DNA of 27,009 nt from Cruorifilaria tuberocauda (Eukaryota; Nematoda; Chromadorea; Rhabditida; Onchocercidae). The notes under the pieces are model-generated. The model did not search any database. It was given only the letters and a program-made list of their open reading frames with translations, and was not told the DNA's origin. How positions within the stretch are numbered: the first letter of the stretch is position 1; the number at the start of each line of letters is the position of its first letter. Location: contig JABVXU010000667.1 of the NCBI GenBank assembly GCA_013365365.1, forward strand, positions 1 through 27,009. Reading direction: 5' to 3'. Shown here in pieces: positions 9,905 through 23,900 of the stretch. The position numbers and the translations under genes are program-made.

Positions 9905-10648
9905 AAGCTGCCTTAGACATTATTACAATGTTTTCATAATACAATTTCGATAATAAAATTAACCATACGTGGTTGAAAATAGCAAATTATGAGATAGGCT
10001 TCCATACAATTATTTCAAACATTGGATTCAGCCTTGAATAGTTAAAAAACGTTGGATGGTTCGAGCACCAGTTATGAAGCAAAAAATGAAAAAATATAGA
10101 CCTAAATATTACGAAGAAAAAAACCAATCCCAGTAAACAAAAATCAATAAAATTTTTATAACAATACATATATATATATGTACAACAAATCATGTAATAG
10201 CAAACAAGTGTGGTGAGCAACGAATTGAAAATATCAAAAAACTAATAGTAAAATTTGCATCATCCTTCAAAAATCTATATTTAAGCAAATGTTAGAAACT
10301 TAGTGGATATCGACAAACGAAACTTAAAATAAAAATTACAAAAAAAAAATAAGAAAAATAAAGAGCTTTCCAAGACAAAACTTTAGATTTTGCAAAGGTA
10401 AGAATAACTTAGAAAATAGATTTTCAGAAATTTTTAATTATATAAATTTCTTGAACGGAAAACAGCAAAAATTTTTATCATTTCTAAACTATGAAAGTAA
10501 ATCAAAAAATGAGAGATATCACAAAACATATTAAAAAATATGAATTATATATAAATATGCATGATTACATTCTAAATTCCATATGGTCAAATTTTATATG
10601 AAAAGATCAATAAATAAGTCACTCATGGTAAAAAAAGTGCTGTTTCGT
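9905..10648. other. intergenic region between MRPL33 and SRPRB
   Basis: About 740 bp of AT-rich sequence with a short (TA)n run near 10170. I see no gene. If the minus-strand genes are co-transcribed, this would be the intercistronic spacer. Confidence 0.45.
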
Positions 10649-11766
10649 TCACATCAGATTGAAACGCCGTTTTACACTTTCTGGTAATGTTGCTTTTCCT
10701 TTCACTTTTTGCTTTTCTTCAAAGAGTACTTCGCGTCCAACTGAAAAGAAGGCGCACTATTAAAATTGAAACTGGGTGAATTAAACTGAACTTATCAACA
10801 AAAGTAAAATAGAGTAATACGAAAGATTTTCAAAAATGCGTCCATATAATAAAAACTACTCAACTGACATAAGTTATAATTATTTAAGTAAATTCCATAT
10901 TAAATACTTCAGTGGCGAATGAAATAAATACCTATTAAACATGTTGCTTGTGCTCGTAAGTTCAGGAAAAATTTTTAAATATATGTTACAGCATGTATGA
11001 AGAAATTAGATTAAAAGTAGAATTTGAAATAATAAATAGAAACCACCGATAGAAAATCATTCTCTAATAAACAAATATCAAAGAACAAACAATTTTTAAT
11101 TTTTCCTAGCAATCATCACTCTATCTATCTTCGGAGATAATCCTTTTGACTTGCCTTCAAATTACTTCATTATTAAAAGAACCTGAGAGATTTTTTCCAA
11201 GATATACAAGCTAAATGAGTCGATTGTAATCTAGCTTCTTTTTACTTAACTAGTAATTCAAGAAGGTAATTAAATGTTCCCACCTTCATATGCTCAATTA
11301 CTTTATAAATAAAAGTATTCATATAAGTTAGTTACCCGCAGGGTCATAAAATATTCCACGAAATTTATCTGCTGCACGTTCACGTATATGAATACGTGTG
11401 GAATCCGATATAACGCTGGCTAATTGTACTATTACATATCTGAAAATCTGAAGTTTTGCTAGCAGAAAATAAAAGGGAAAAAAATGACTTTCCAGGAAAT
11501 CAATAAAGATCATGAAAGTGTAGAAGTAAATGTGATTTAATAGTAACTGGATTAAAATGTAATTACTTGGCTTACATTGCACCAGAAAATAGTAATAGAA
11601 AAGTACTATTAAACAACGTCTGTTTAATACGGACTCATTGATAACTGAACGAATAAAATATTACGTAACATCACGTTAGATTTACGTAATCGTTGAAACA
11701 TTAATCGAGATTTCGAACTTATGAGAATCTTTGCTGAAACTTAGCTTACTTCGATTTCGGTGGCAT
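10649..11766 (-). CDS. MRPL33: mitochondrial large-subunit ribosomal protein bL33m
   Basis: Small protein of the large subunit of the mitochondrial ribosome. Three exons: 11766-11750 (17 nt), 11439-11336 and 10740-10649, with GT-AG introns of matching phase, giving 70 residues. It starts MPPKSKYVIVQLASVISDS, whose basic start and following strand match the L33 N terminus. The middle has FRGIFYDPAVGREVLFEEKQ, corresponding to the YDPVVKQRVLF region of human MRPL33. The zinc-binding cysteines of many bacterial L33 proteins are absent, as in the animal mitochondrial form. A basic C-terminal tail (GKATLPESVKRRFNLM) extends beyond where the human protein ends. The frame upstream of the ATG stays open for about 40 codons but contains no other in-frame ATG. 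It is easily missed because each exon is short. Confidence 0.85.
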
Positions 11767-12667
11767 GCTTAACAAAGCACAGGAAATGGCACCGAAAATT
11801 TGGACGAAAAATTGACCGGAATAGCAACTTCTCCTCCAATTCAGGAAAGGAATCGAATGAAAATTAAGATCCCATTATTAATTAACTTCCTGGAAATGGA
11901 AAAGTGAACCGATACGAATTAGATCATTCAGGAATTATCTTGAATTATAATGAACACTTAATCTTTTACATTTAATTTAATGGAAGTTAACTTTACAATT
12001 TTACTTATCTAGTCTTTACGTTGGACTGAATTTTATGATTTAATCACACTCATTTAACTAATCGATTTCCAATTTTGTTACTGTTTACGTGAATGACGAG
12101 TATCTCTGAGGGGAATTTCGAATGAGTAAGATGGTGAATATTTCCGAAAATTAGAGTTGAATTATATCCAATGAGTAAATTACTTCGTTTATGGCGTTGA
12201 ACGATTAAAATTATCACAGTAGCATATCGAGAATATTCTTTGAGCGTAATGTAAATTTTAAAAAAGTTTTATTTCGCTTGAAATTTATATCAGTGCTTAT
12301 CACTTATCATTATTAAATGAGAAATAATAACAGGACAAACGAAAAACAATGTCCACAACAAGATAGGAGAGAAATAGAAGTTCAAAGATAAATTGGTTGC
12401 AATATTATCCAGAATTTCCGGAAGAATGAGGTATCATTCAGTTTTAGCAGATCCAGGTCATTTCAAGTTATTCACTTACGTATCATATAATTTACAGATT
12501 TTTACAGACGTAATTTACGTTTAAATTAAATCCGTTTACTCAAGAAAAAAAAAAGACATACTATCCACATTTCGGATATATAAACGAATTGATGGGAAAA
12601 TATGGATAAAAAATGGTTTACACATTATAATTTAGCTATATCACCTATCAAATAGGGTCAGGAAAGG
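11767..12667. other. intergenic region between TOGARAM and MRPL33
   Basis: About 900 bp. It should hold the TOGARAM 3' UTR; the nearest canonical minus-strand AATAAA I see is at 12268-12273, about 400 nt after the stop. GC is slightly higher next to the MRPL33 start. No RNA gene or repeat was recognised. Confidence 0.4.
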
Positions 12668-14933
12668 TCAGGTAATTAATTCCTGCAAAGCTTTCTTCTG
12701 ATTTGGACTAATCTGGAATGTGGATAATTCTAAAAGTGTTTTAATGCTAAGACATCGTGCCATTGTAACAGCGTAATGACGAATAGCACTTCGAACTTGT
12801 GGATCACTGCAACTTCGTGGTGGTATTTTTAGCAATTCCCAAAGAACCGGAAGACCTGATGCTTCCACTTGCCGTGGCTTAATCGAATATACCGATTCCA
12901 TTATTTCTATAAACTCAAAAATACATGTGAAAAATTTTTTTTTTTGAAAGCAATCAAGCTTATCTAAAGCTTATCAAATATTACAAATTTAAGTTACACT
13001 AAGGTAAGTAATCTTCTGGTTATGATCTATAGGGTAAATGGATGGTAAAGATTGGACAGATTGGGTTCGGATGGGAAAACTTAACAGATATTTGTTCCTT
13101 GAAGATAATATATATCTTTTAACAGATCATGAAATAATTTTCAAATAGATAAGTTCACTGAGAAACAGAATACTTACTGCTAAGTTTATGCAACATAAAT
13201 GGTTTTTGCTTCACATTAGCTTGCTTTGTTGCAGCTGCAAATGGTGCCAGAAGAGCCGTATTTTCTGCAACAAAAAAGATTTTAATTGAAATTTGAACAA
13301 ATAAAACTTCGAATCTTCAAGAATTCTCCTAAGGTAATAGTATGATAGCAGATAATATCTTTTTTTTTTCTGGTGCAAACTATCAGCTTGATATAATTAA
13401 GCGAAAATTAATCATTTTGTTTTTAGTAAACATCAGAAGTTTTAGTTATATTTGCTATCGATCCTATCTCTCTATCTATAATTTACTTTAGTTTAAAACT
13501 TATCTGAAATAAGATTTTAGTAAATATTAATAATTTTAAGTTTCAAAAAAAGAAAAGAAACAGCTACCAATATATTTGATAATTTGTTCAAAACATAATT
13601 TGGCATGCTGTCGATGTCCTTCACTACGACTTGCCAAATGTGACATCAATGAGTTGATTAACTGATAAAGCACTGCTTTCAATGATGCTTCATTTGAGAA
13701 ATGCCTTAAATTTTCAAATTTCATATTTATTTCTATTTCATTCTTTTGCACCAAATGAAAATATGAAAATAGAAGTTGAAATAAAATTATGAATGAATCA
13801 TCTGGAATGAGTTTTTAGGAATAAACCTTTCGAATGGATGATTGAATGGACTTTTGGAATGGGTAATCTCAGATGACTTTTGGAATGGATGATGGAATAG
13901 ATTTTTGGAATGAATAATGGAATGGACTTTTGGGATGGATGATGAAATGGACTTTTGGAATGGATGATAGGATAGATTTTCTATCATTTTTTTCTTTAAG
14001 TTATGATTTTGTGAAGCAATTTCTGCTACCATGTCATTATTTTTCAAACTATTCATTATTATATAATGCAAACTAGTTCATGTATATTTTGTAGCTTGTA
14101 ATAATTTATTCTGCATAAGTCTAATTAGGGCACACCTGAAACACGTATGCACAGTTCACTTATTCCGGATGCTGATTAGAAAATGTTTTAGAAGGTTAAA
14201 GTATTGTTTTACATACGGAGAAAGTGTTGGAAGTATGTTGATAAGTGTTTCCATGGCTTCAACTGATACTTTAAAATTGATATCTGATGTACGGCCAACA
14301 AATGCTCCCAAAACTTTTGTATCCGATATTGCTACTCGATCATTCTTCATTACTATTTCCGAAAATTCTTTTAAACCTTTCATTCGTCGTTCCCATCTTT
14401 TTGAAAAAAAAAAGCAGAATAAATACAATCTAATAACTCCATTCAAATTAGCTTATTAAAATTCAAATAGTAGTAATAATCTTAAATAGGAATCAATAAA
14501 ATCTATATTTATTATACTTAAAAAAAAAATTTATATCTTATTTTCATATCCCATCCTGTAACTCTCATTTTACTTTTACGCAATTCTTCATTTCATATTC
14601 ATTTCTCAATATATTAATCTCTATCATTCAATTATCTTTTTCATACCAATAAAAAGATTATTGTTTCAATCGTAATTATGATCACAATCATAACCATTTT
14701 TTTTTCCAAGTTTATTTAAGTTGTTATTTTAAGAGAAGTATTAAAAAAAATGTTTTCTTTCTAAAAGTTTACTCGCTGGCAATAAGATTGTTTCGAATTT
14801 CCAACAAATCCTGTTGCATGCCTTGTGATATCAGATTATTTCGTCCAATACTACCCGATCTTCTTATACTGCCACTTCTACTAAGTGATCCTAATGATAA
14901 TGATGATGAACCCAAATTACTTTCTTCCAAACC
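12668..14933 (-). other. TOGARAM exons 22-26: basic linker and TOG4
   Basis: Exons 14933-14773, 14396-14160, 13704-13568, 13264-13178 and 12906-12668. Exon 22 encodes a Ser/Gly/Arg-rich run (SRSGSIRRSGSIGR), then the first TOG4 helix. Exon 23 has EWERRMKGLKEFSEIV, the usual TOG start with a tubulin-contacting Trp. Exon 26 has LPVLWELLK and ends NQKKALQELIT. The exon 23 donor is uncertain: GTGAAC after 14160 matches the next exon's phase and keeps YVKQYFNLLKHF, while GTAAAA after 14213 looks equally good but needs a different acceptor. Confidence 0.82.
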
Positions 14934-17900
14934 CTATAAGAATAAGAAATATAAAAACCTCAAAGATGATCAAAATCTAATGATCATTTCAGACAACAAG
15001 CAATCAAGCAATGTAGTTAGCAAATATAGAAATTCATAATTTTCTATCAAAAAAAATTCTGAAATGAATCGTATTAGAGAAAGATACGCTTACTCGTCTA
15101 TTTATAGCTTCCAGTACTTCACGTAAATTTTGACGTTCACTTTCATTTAGACTTTTACGTACTGCATCATCAAATAATTCACTATTCTATAAAAATGAAA
15201 ACTTGAACCACGTTTAGCTTTTTAAATAATTTCTTTCAAATTAAATTAAATAATGTATGACAAACTGTATTATTGTTATTCTTATTTTTACTAGTGATAT
15301 TATCATTATAATCCATATCACTATCAGTATTATCACTACTAGTAAAACCATCCTTCTAGTTCAACCAAATATCTTCAAATTCCTTCTGCACTGTTAAATT
15401 TTCCATTATTACACAAATACTTTCATTATCATTATAACCTAACATAAGCATATAAGTATATCAAGCTTTTTTTCACACTCTTTAGACTATCTATTTCTAA
15501 ATTTAAATTGTAATATTCATGTTGCCTGAAAAATCTTATTTCTCCGAAATCTGAATTTACAATTTAAAAAAAAAATATATTTTTATACCTGACTAAGTAA
15601 CCTTATTCCATATTTTCCAGTCTGTCGTACTGTTACATTTGCATCCTTAGCAAATAACACTAAAGATGTGATAAAACGTGAAAATTCGGCGCTACTGATA
15701 GCATTTATAGGACCTACACGTTCCAATAATTTTATCAGTGAATTTGCACAACATGCTCGAATTGTATTGCTTTTATTTCTGAAGAAATTTAGAAATGATT
15801 GAAATGATATGATTGATGATCAATACTGTTGATATTATTTCAGGAATTTTGCTCTAATTGCTGATAATTTCCTTTTTTTTGATATTAATCAAAAATCGTA
15901 TAATTTCATGATAATTATGAAGTAATTTCATCGATCTGATCTTTTTAAATGTCAAGAAATATGAAAATATGAATATGAAAAGGTAAAAATTGTAAAAAGG
16001 TTAAAAGGTAAAAGTTGTAATATAAAAGGAAAAAATATATTTAAAACGATTTATATTAATTGTAACAAGCTAAATTTTTTACATAAGTTATTTACTTATC
16101 TAAACTGATCCTATCATAGATTTCAATCTTTTTATCAGATTCTGAATGTGAATGTCTTATACATAAAACTGTTCAAGAACAATATCATTTGTGATAATGT
16201 ATTGATTAATATATGAATCGTAAATGATTGATATATGCTTAACTCATTTTTATCAACTCTTATCACTTCTCTCTTTAGACTTCTTTTTCCAGTAATTCCG
16301 ATCAATAATGGGTGTATTTCTGATTTAATTAATTATGAATTAATCATTACTTTATCATGAAATTCTTACTTAGCACCAGCAGTAACTAATGCGTTCAATG
16401 ATTTTCCAGGTGAAGCATATTTGATCATTTTCTCTAGCGCAACTGTCGCATCATCACGAATAAATCCATTACTTACATCACCGGCTTTTTGCATCAATAC
16501 GGAACATACCTGGATTGATTCTATTCAAAAATATTTAAGAGTAACATCACTTGTGATAATATTCAAAGGATTATTTACACTTATATCACTTCATTTACAT
16601 AGTTTAGATCTAAGTTGCTCTTTCTTTTTCCTAAAAATGAAAAGTCGGCAAAATTCATAAATTTATTTCTGAGAAATTTAACATAACTTTTTTTTGAAGG
16701 TCTCTGAGAATTAGTCGCAGAAATTTGATAAAAAGATTTTTAGTACAATGAAGAATGTTTGATATTTTTATTTTCACTGATAGTTTATTTTTCTTTTAGT
16801 AAAATAATATCAAACATTGATATCTCATTGATAAAAGTATTCGTTATCACTTTATCAATCTTATCATTTTATCATCGTAAATGACAAAAAAAAATACTTT
16901 TTCAATTTCCGAATCCATAATTGTTTTGAGATTTTCAAATAACACTCCAAAAGAGGAAATTGCTGCTCGTGAAACTGTTGAACGTAAATTTTTACATTCG
17001 TGTAATAAATTGATAATAACTGGATGAAGATTAGCAGCAATTACACCTGGTGACATTTCAGCTAATGTAACGATCACTTCGATAGCACGAAGTTTTCCAT
17101 TCCTTGAAAAAAAACATAATTTAAACCAAATTTATATAATTTTGCAAATTATAAAATCGATAATATCAAATTCTCAATTAAAATAATCGATAATATCAAA
17201 CTCTTAGTTAAAATAATCGATAATATCAAATTCTTAATTAAAATAATCGATAATATCAAATTCTTAGTTAAAATAATCGATAATATCAAATTTTCAATTA
17301 AAATAATCGATAATATCAAACTCTTAGTTAAAATAATCGATAATATCAAATTCTCAATTAAAATAATCGATAATATCAAATTCTTAATTAAAATATCTTG
17401 AAACGAATAAAATGATGATTTTCTACGCAAATGACTTGTTGAATTCTGACAATTCCTGTGTGTCTGTTTTTTTTAAGCTTCAAAATATTTAAAAAGGAAT
17501 TAAATTTTCATAAAATAAAATGAAACATACCAATCTTCAACATTGATTTTTTTCAAAACTTCGTTAAGTGATGATTCTGGATTTTTCAGCAATGCTTCAA
17601 CGTTTTGAATAGATTTTCCACGTCTTGATATACTTGCTATGGATGACGAATTTGACGTAATACTTCTCATCGATGAAGCAGACTTTAATTTCACCGGTAC
17701 GTTACTCTTTCCATTCATTTTAGGTGATGCTTGCATATGCTACAATTAGCTATGATAAGGTAATCAGGTTATCACCGAAGAACAAATAGGACAATATAGA
17801 AATAAGTAGCAATGAGAATTAAGCTATCTATTAAGCTAAATCTGAATAAACGAACACCTATAAATATAAATATGAAAAGTCTGGAAGGGAAAGAAAGATA

Positions 17901-20900
17901 AATGATTTCTTATTGCAATCAAATCTTTTAAATTTTCTCTTTTCATTAACCATTTTAAAAGTTCAAATCTTCTTTAACAAATAAAATGATATCAAATATT
18001 AATATTACCCATAGTTGCTAAGAAGGAAATATGAAATTTAATTTACCTTACTTTATCTAAATTTTGAACTCAAACTTTTTCCTTTCTTCTCCTCTAGATT
18101 TTATTGAAATTTAATTTAAGAAGGATGAAAAAAATCTGAAATACCTGAGAAACACCGATAGTATTTGATGCTGCAGGTAAATTTTGATGACTAAAACTTT
18201 TCCGTACGAATGATAAAAGAGAATGAGTAGGTATTGCTGGTTCAGATGGTGCATAACCTAAAATTCACTACTACTAAAATTCACTATTCACTTCATATTC
18301 AAAAATGTATTTTAGGATTTTAGGATTTTCTTTACAAAATTTTACTTTTGTATAATTCTGCAATAACAATTGGGATTTCGAATTATCGTACAATTCTTAT
18401 TAATTTTGGTAAATCTAATTAATTTTGTTTTAGTTTAAAATTTCTACTGATGAAAGATAAAGTGATAAGATAAAGCATGCTTTACTCAATTCTACTAATT
18501 ATGCTAACGTGCTTGAAAATAACTTATCAGTAAATAGTTTTACAATATTTTATCTAAAATGGCAAATTTCCATATTTAATTTTGATAGGAAAAGCGAACT
18601 TTCTTTCGTATCGATAAGTGGAAAATGGTAAAAAGTTTATCATACTAATATAACTTATCATTTAACATTAATCATTCCTACAATCGATAGATCAACTTAT
18701 CAATAATCATATTATAGCTATAAATTTATTATAATTTTTGTTACACTAATAGTAATCAACCTTCACCAGTATGTATTGCATGTGAAATTGAAATTTGAAT
18801 GAAACAAACCATCTTCATGATTTCCGGATTCTGATAGTTTAATAGATAAATCATCCGGATTTTCAATTTTTTTATCTTGTGAAATATTGTTTGCCAAAAA
18901 CTTTCCATCCAAATTGTCAAGTTTTGTTTTAGCAAATCTGAATAATAATCTTCAGATATTTATCGTTTACTTATCATTTTATCATAACTTTTTATCATAA
19001 CTTATTTCCTCTTTATATTTTCATTTATCATTTTCATTATCATTCAAATTAACATTTTCAAGTAAATTTAGAGGAAGAAAAAAGGAAACTATTTTTTAGT
19101 CATTTTCATTTATATATATCTTATATTCCTATTATCCAATCTTTTTATCACTTCTATTTCTTTCAAATTTTTAATTAAGTGGTCAATTTAATTTCTAGTC
19201 GTTTTAAAAATACCTGAAAATATATTTTCCAGATTATACCTTTATCATATCTTCAACGATTAAACTTTTTATCAATTCCGGAAAAATTATTTGCAATCCG
19301 GTAAAAGTTCTCAATGTTATATAATCCAGTTAAAATTTTTTATTTGTAAAATGAAATAGAATGAGAATGGTTGTGAAACTTTTTTTTGATACATTAAAAA
19401 CAAACCCATTTTCGAGAGGTTCATTTGTACCAATTTTATCAGTGATAAGGTTATCACTATACGTCGTTTGATTTAAATTACTATCAATTTGTAATTTTTC
19501 CAATTGAATTCGATTCACGGAATATGAGAGCTATAAATACTTTACAATGATTTCAAAAAAAAAAAAGTATTTCATTCCATCTATGGGATATTTGGTGGAA
19601 ATTGGAAAAATTACCGCGCTAGTGCGGGAATTGTGAACTCATCACGACCAAAGTACGACTAAAGGATTTCAACTAAAGTAATATTATCAAAGCTAATTTA
19701 ATTCATCTCAATAGTTTTTGACAAAAGATGCAAATAACCTAAAAAGCGGGTTACTTTATATTCAGGCCAAAACAATTAATTTAATCAACATAGTTATTTT
19801 AATTATTAATTTCTGACTATGAAATTTTATTAAAATATCTGAAATTAATTAAAATATCATTTACCGGATTATCGTCCGAACTATGCATACCATTTCCTGA
19901 ATATAAAGCTTTTTTATTAATTGAAGTTACCTGTTTCATATCAATCTCAAAATATGATCAGAGAGAACAGTTTTTTAAATACTATTTGAAATAGTTAATT
20001 AGAGGTGATATGAAATCGAATTACAAAATTACTTCAATAATTTTTGTAGTTTTACTTTTATACATTCCTTTTATTCAAATGATAAGCTATGAAGATAAAA
20101 AATATGTTTGTGAAGAATTTAACCTAATTGTAATAAATAAAGTAAATGATAGTTTTAATAAAGTAAGTGACAATTTTTCTCTAAAAACGCAAAATCAATC
20201 GTAAAACTTTTAGCTTAATAAACAAAGCTCGATAAATAAAGCTTAAGAAAAGCTTATAATAAATATTAGCTTTCAATTTCAGCTTATTAGTTTTTTTTAA
20301 TTAATCAATTTCTCATTTAATAATTGCTCTGTGGAATTTTCGAATGGCCGCTGGAAAAAGTTAAGCTAAATATTGGAAAAAATTGACTTTTACTTTTCAA
20401 TAAAAACAATAAACTTCATGCTTTATGAATTTTGCATTTTTCAAAATCTTCGAAATTTGAAAAAAAATTTCAAAATTTAAAAATTTATAAGAGATCATAA
20501 AAGTCTTTGAAAGGAAGAAATCAACAAACTGTTAAGCTTACTGTTATGCTGATAATCATCTGAACTTGGCCTTTCATTCATTGATAGCTTCTGAAAATTC
20601 ATTTAAATACATGAGTTAAATCTGAGAAATGAACGAATCTTTGAAATCAAATTTTTTAAAATGAAATAAATTAACGAAATAAAAATGAATATGCAAGTAA
20701 AGTAATTAAAATAAAGAAAATAAAAATGAAATGAAATTTAAATTATTTCAGTTTTAAAATTATAACATCACATTTGTTGTAATATTGCCAGTAAAGTTAA
20801 CCTTTATTTGTTCAATAATAAAATATGCGAATAAGACTAAAATATATTGGAAATTAAAATTGATAAAAAAATGATTTTGATAGTACTGATAAGAGTGATA

Positions 20901-23900
20901 AAGCAAATATAAGTCAATCATAAATGATTTCCTACTTCGATTGAAAAAATAAAAGTTTGCAAATATTTTAACTTACATTCAAAAAAAAAAAAGAACTTAC
21001 CGTATTGCTTCCAGGTAAATTCTCATTTCCGGATTCTTCAAACGTTTCCGGAATCTCAATGAAATTCTCCTTCCATGGAATTTCATCATCAACAACTGAT
21101 GATTGAGTGCTTTCTGCTAAAGCATTTTCCGAAATTGGAATTGAGGATGATGGAAACTTTCCTATCGCATTTGCTAATGGCCATTTTGTCCTAGAATTAA
21201 AAAATTCATACTTAAAAAAGACTTACTTATAATCAAATTTAATTTTTAATAAAATCCGATAATTTCAAATTAAAATTTAATAATTAGTAATTTTAATGCT
21301 AAGCTAAATAAATAACCTGGAATGAACACTGCTTGATCCATTACTTCCATTCATAATCCACTCATAATCTAAATTGTTTGTTTTCAACGATCGCCAATCT
21401 TCTCTATTCATCGAATTACCGATATCAAGTGGAATGGCATATTCGATCAGTCCATCAGCACGTATCTTTGGCAATATCTTACGTGATATTCTCTCCTTTA
21501 TAATTTTTTTTTTATTTTAAAAATTTAAATAAAATTAATTAATTCATTCATTCATTTGCTTAGACTATAATACTTTTATTTAAAAATTAAATAATTCATT
21601 TATTAAATAATTATAACTGTCAAATATTTTCAGTATATTTCTTTATTGTCTCTACAATTTCAATTCATTAAATCGATAATTTAATGAATAATTTAAAATT
21701 TAAAATTCAAGATTTGAAATTCATAAACTACCAGAAATAATCATTTGGTAATAATTGAATTTAAAGAAACTTTAAAAAAAAATACATGCAATGGCACTTT
21801 AAAATAATTTTTTGTTCAAAATTAAAAAATTTAAATAAAAGAGATTGAAATAGTATTTTTGATATGAATTATCCATTAAACGATTAGCTAATTTATAATA
21901 ATAAAGTTATGAATTATTAAATATTAAGTTGCTTTTGGAAAAAAAAATTTTCCTGAGAATTACTGATAACAAATAAAACCTTAATAGCACTTAGAAGTCC
22001 ATATGCATGAGATTTTTGTTCCAAATTAGATACTGATTTCAGTAGACGTTTGTTGGAATTACTCGATAAATGAGCAAAAACGGCGAATAATTCGAATGCA
22101 GCCAATCTATTGAAAGAGATTTTAGGAAATTGACATGAAAATCTTAACTCATACCTAATATATCTTAAATAAATTAATGAATTAATGGAAATTGATAACA
22201 AAGTATTGATTAGTAAAAAAATCCATCTCAATTAGTCAAAAAATATTTTAACTAAAACTGTAAATACTTAAATTGCTCGAAAATAATTTAACAATTAAAC
22301 TTTTTTTTCCTAGGAAATTACATAACAACTTTGATAGCGTAAATTTTTTCAGCTAACTTATTTCATGAAAAATATTTTATATGATTAAATCAAATTGCGT
22401 AATGAATTTAGGTTAATCAAAAATCAATTTCTTATATCACTTTCTACCGATTCATTAAGAAATTAGAGTCTGAAAAATTTAGATTTTAGAAATTTTAGAT
22501 GAAATTAATAATTTAGGTAAAATAAGCTAACCGAACACGTCTTTTATGATCAATAAGTAATGGCACGACAACATCAGAAATTGCTTTTAAATTAATCAAA
22601 CGTGAATCGAAGGTAAGCAATGCGGCTGTCATAATATTTAGAATCTGAAAAGCTAATAATAGCCGTTCAAAAGGAAATTCAAAATGCTAATGAAACGCTT
22701 CACACGTAGTAATTAATTGAATATCGAACATTTTGATTGAAAAAAAGAGCAATTAAATCAATTTACTGAGAAGAATGAAATTGAAAACAATAATTTAGAC
22801 GAATTAATTAATTAATTAAACATAATTAATTAATAGTTTGTGTAAATTATCGTTTTTAACATTCTAAAATAAAATTACTGGTTGATTATCAAAAATTTGA
22901 TCCGGAAAAATCAATTAGATTGAAATTTTACATAGATTCTAGAATTTTTGGGAAATTTTGAAATTTAAAGCAAAAAAGAATGAAGCAAAAAAAGAAGATA
23001 AGGAAAGCAACCTCTTCTCGAATTCGTGAACTTCGATGTTCCGAGTAAACGCATAAATATGAAATAACAGTTTTAGGTGAACAATTCCGCATTGTTATCA
23101 TGCAAATCGCCATAATTTGTTGTTTTATCACAGATTTCTGATTACCAAAATGTTTCGAAATTAAGCCAACTATTTGCTGAAATACGAAAAATTTCGATAA
23201 ATCATTTAATGTAATTATTTAATTCATTTAAATTCATTTCAATTATTTATTTGGCTCTAACTCCTCCCGTTTTAAGTTATTCCGGATTTTATTCCGGAAT
23301 GGTATGCAAATTCGATGTTTAGAACATATTCTATCCTATTTTACAAAGCTTTATTATTATCGGTTTACTGTCTCCTACCGTATTTCGACAGCCACTGTAT
23401 CCTACCGTATTCCCGAAACTACTGTATTCTACCGTATTCTCTAAACTACTGTATTCTACCATGTCCATGAGACTACTGTATTCTACCGTATATCTGAGGC
23501 TAATATATTCTACCGTATCTCTCATATCATAATGTGAAAAAATTAATAAAATTTTTGTAATTCATCAAAGTTCATTTAACTTAAAATTTACTTTATTACG
23601 TGTACGTGAATTCTAATATATTCAAATAACACTTGAAAGCTACTAATTAATTACTTGACAGTTAATTATGAAACAATACCTGTGTATATGGTGCTAAATT
23701 TTTTCCAATTTTTTCAAGCGTTAAACGAAGAACATCCAAGCAAAGTGCGATAACTTTCAAATTTAAATCATCCAAGATATTACCCAAAGTTAGAAAATAT
23801 GAATGCAAATGTGCTACAAATTTACGTTCATCTTTCGGTGTTATTTCACCAATTATTTCTCTTACCTGAAAGAATGATTTGAAATAATTTTGCTTACCTG

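Larger units (their letters stand above)
17531..21495 (-). other. TOGARAM exons 10-17: TOG2 end and disordered linker
   Basis: Exons 21495-21317, 21190-21001, 20590-20542, 19896-19865, 19530-19406, 18937-18810, 18257-18145 and 17739-17531. Exon 10 closes TOG2 (ISRKILPKIRADGLIEYAIP) and leads to DYEWIMNGSNGSSS, matching the D-x-W region after TOG2 in vertebrates. Exons 11-16 encode a low-complexity linker rich in Ser, Asn, Glu and Pro, with two very small exons (49 and 32 nt) that invite exon skipping. Exon 17 has a Ser-rich basic run and then the start of TOG3, NPESSLNEVLKKINVEDW. Linker exons are called from phase, splice sites and open frames rather than from similarity. Confidence 0.75.

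Noticed and set aside
9987..10220. Hydrophobic minus-strand frame that could suggest a membrane protein
   Set aside because: It begins with TTG rather than ATG, has no supporting splice sites, and its hydrophobic residues come from T-rich sequence.
14169..14459. Plus-strand frame of 96 codons
   Set aside because: It is the antisense shadow of TOGARAM exon 23, whose frame matches TOG arrays.
17149..17430. Minus-strand open frame of repeating decapeptides
   Set aside because: It is a by-product of the 30-bp intronic minisatellite; TOG3 exons on both sides join in phase without it.
23331..23525. Minus-strand open frame with a nine-residue repeat
   Set aside because: It arises from the 27-bp intronic array between TOG2 exons 6 and 7, which join in phase without it.
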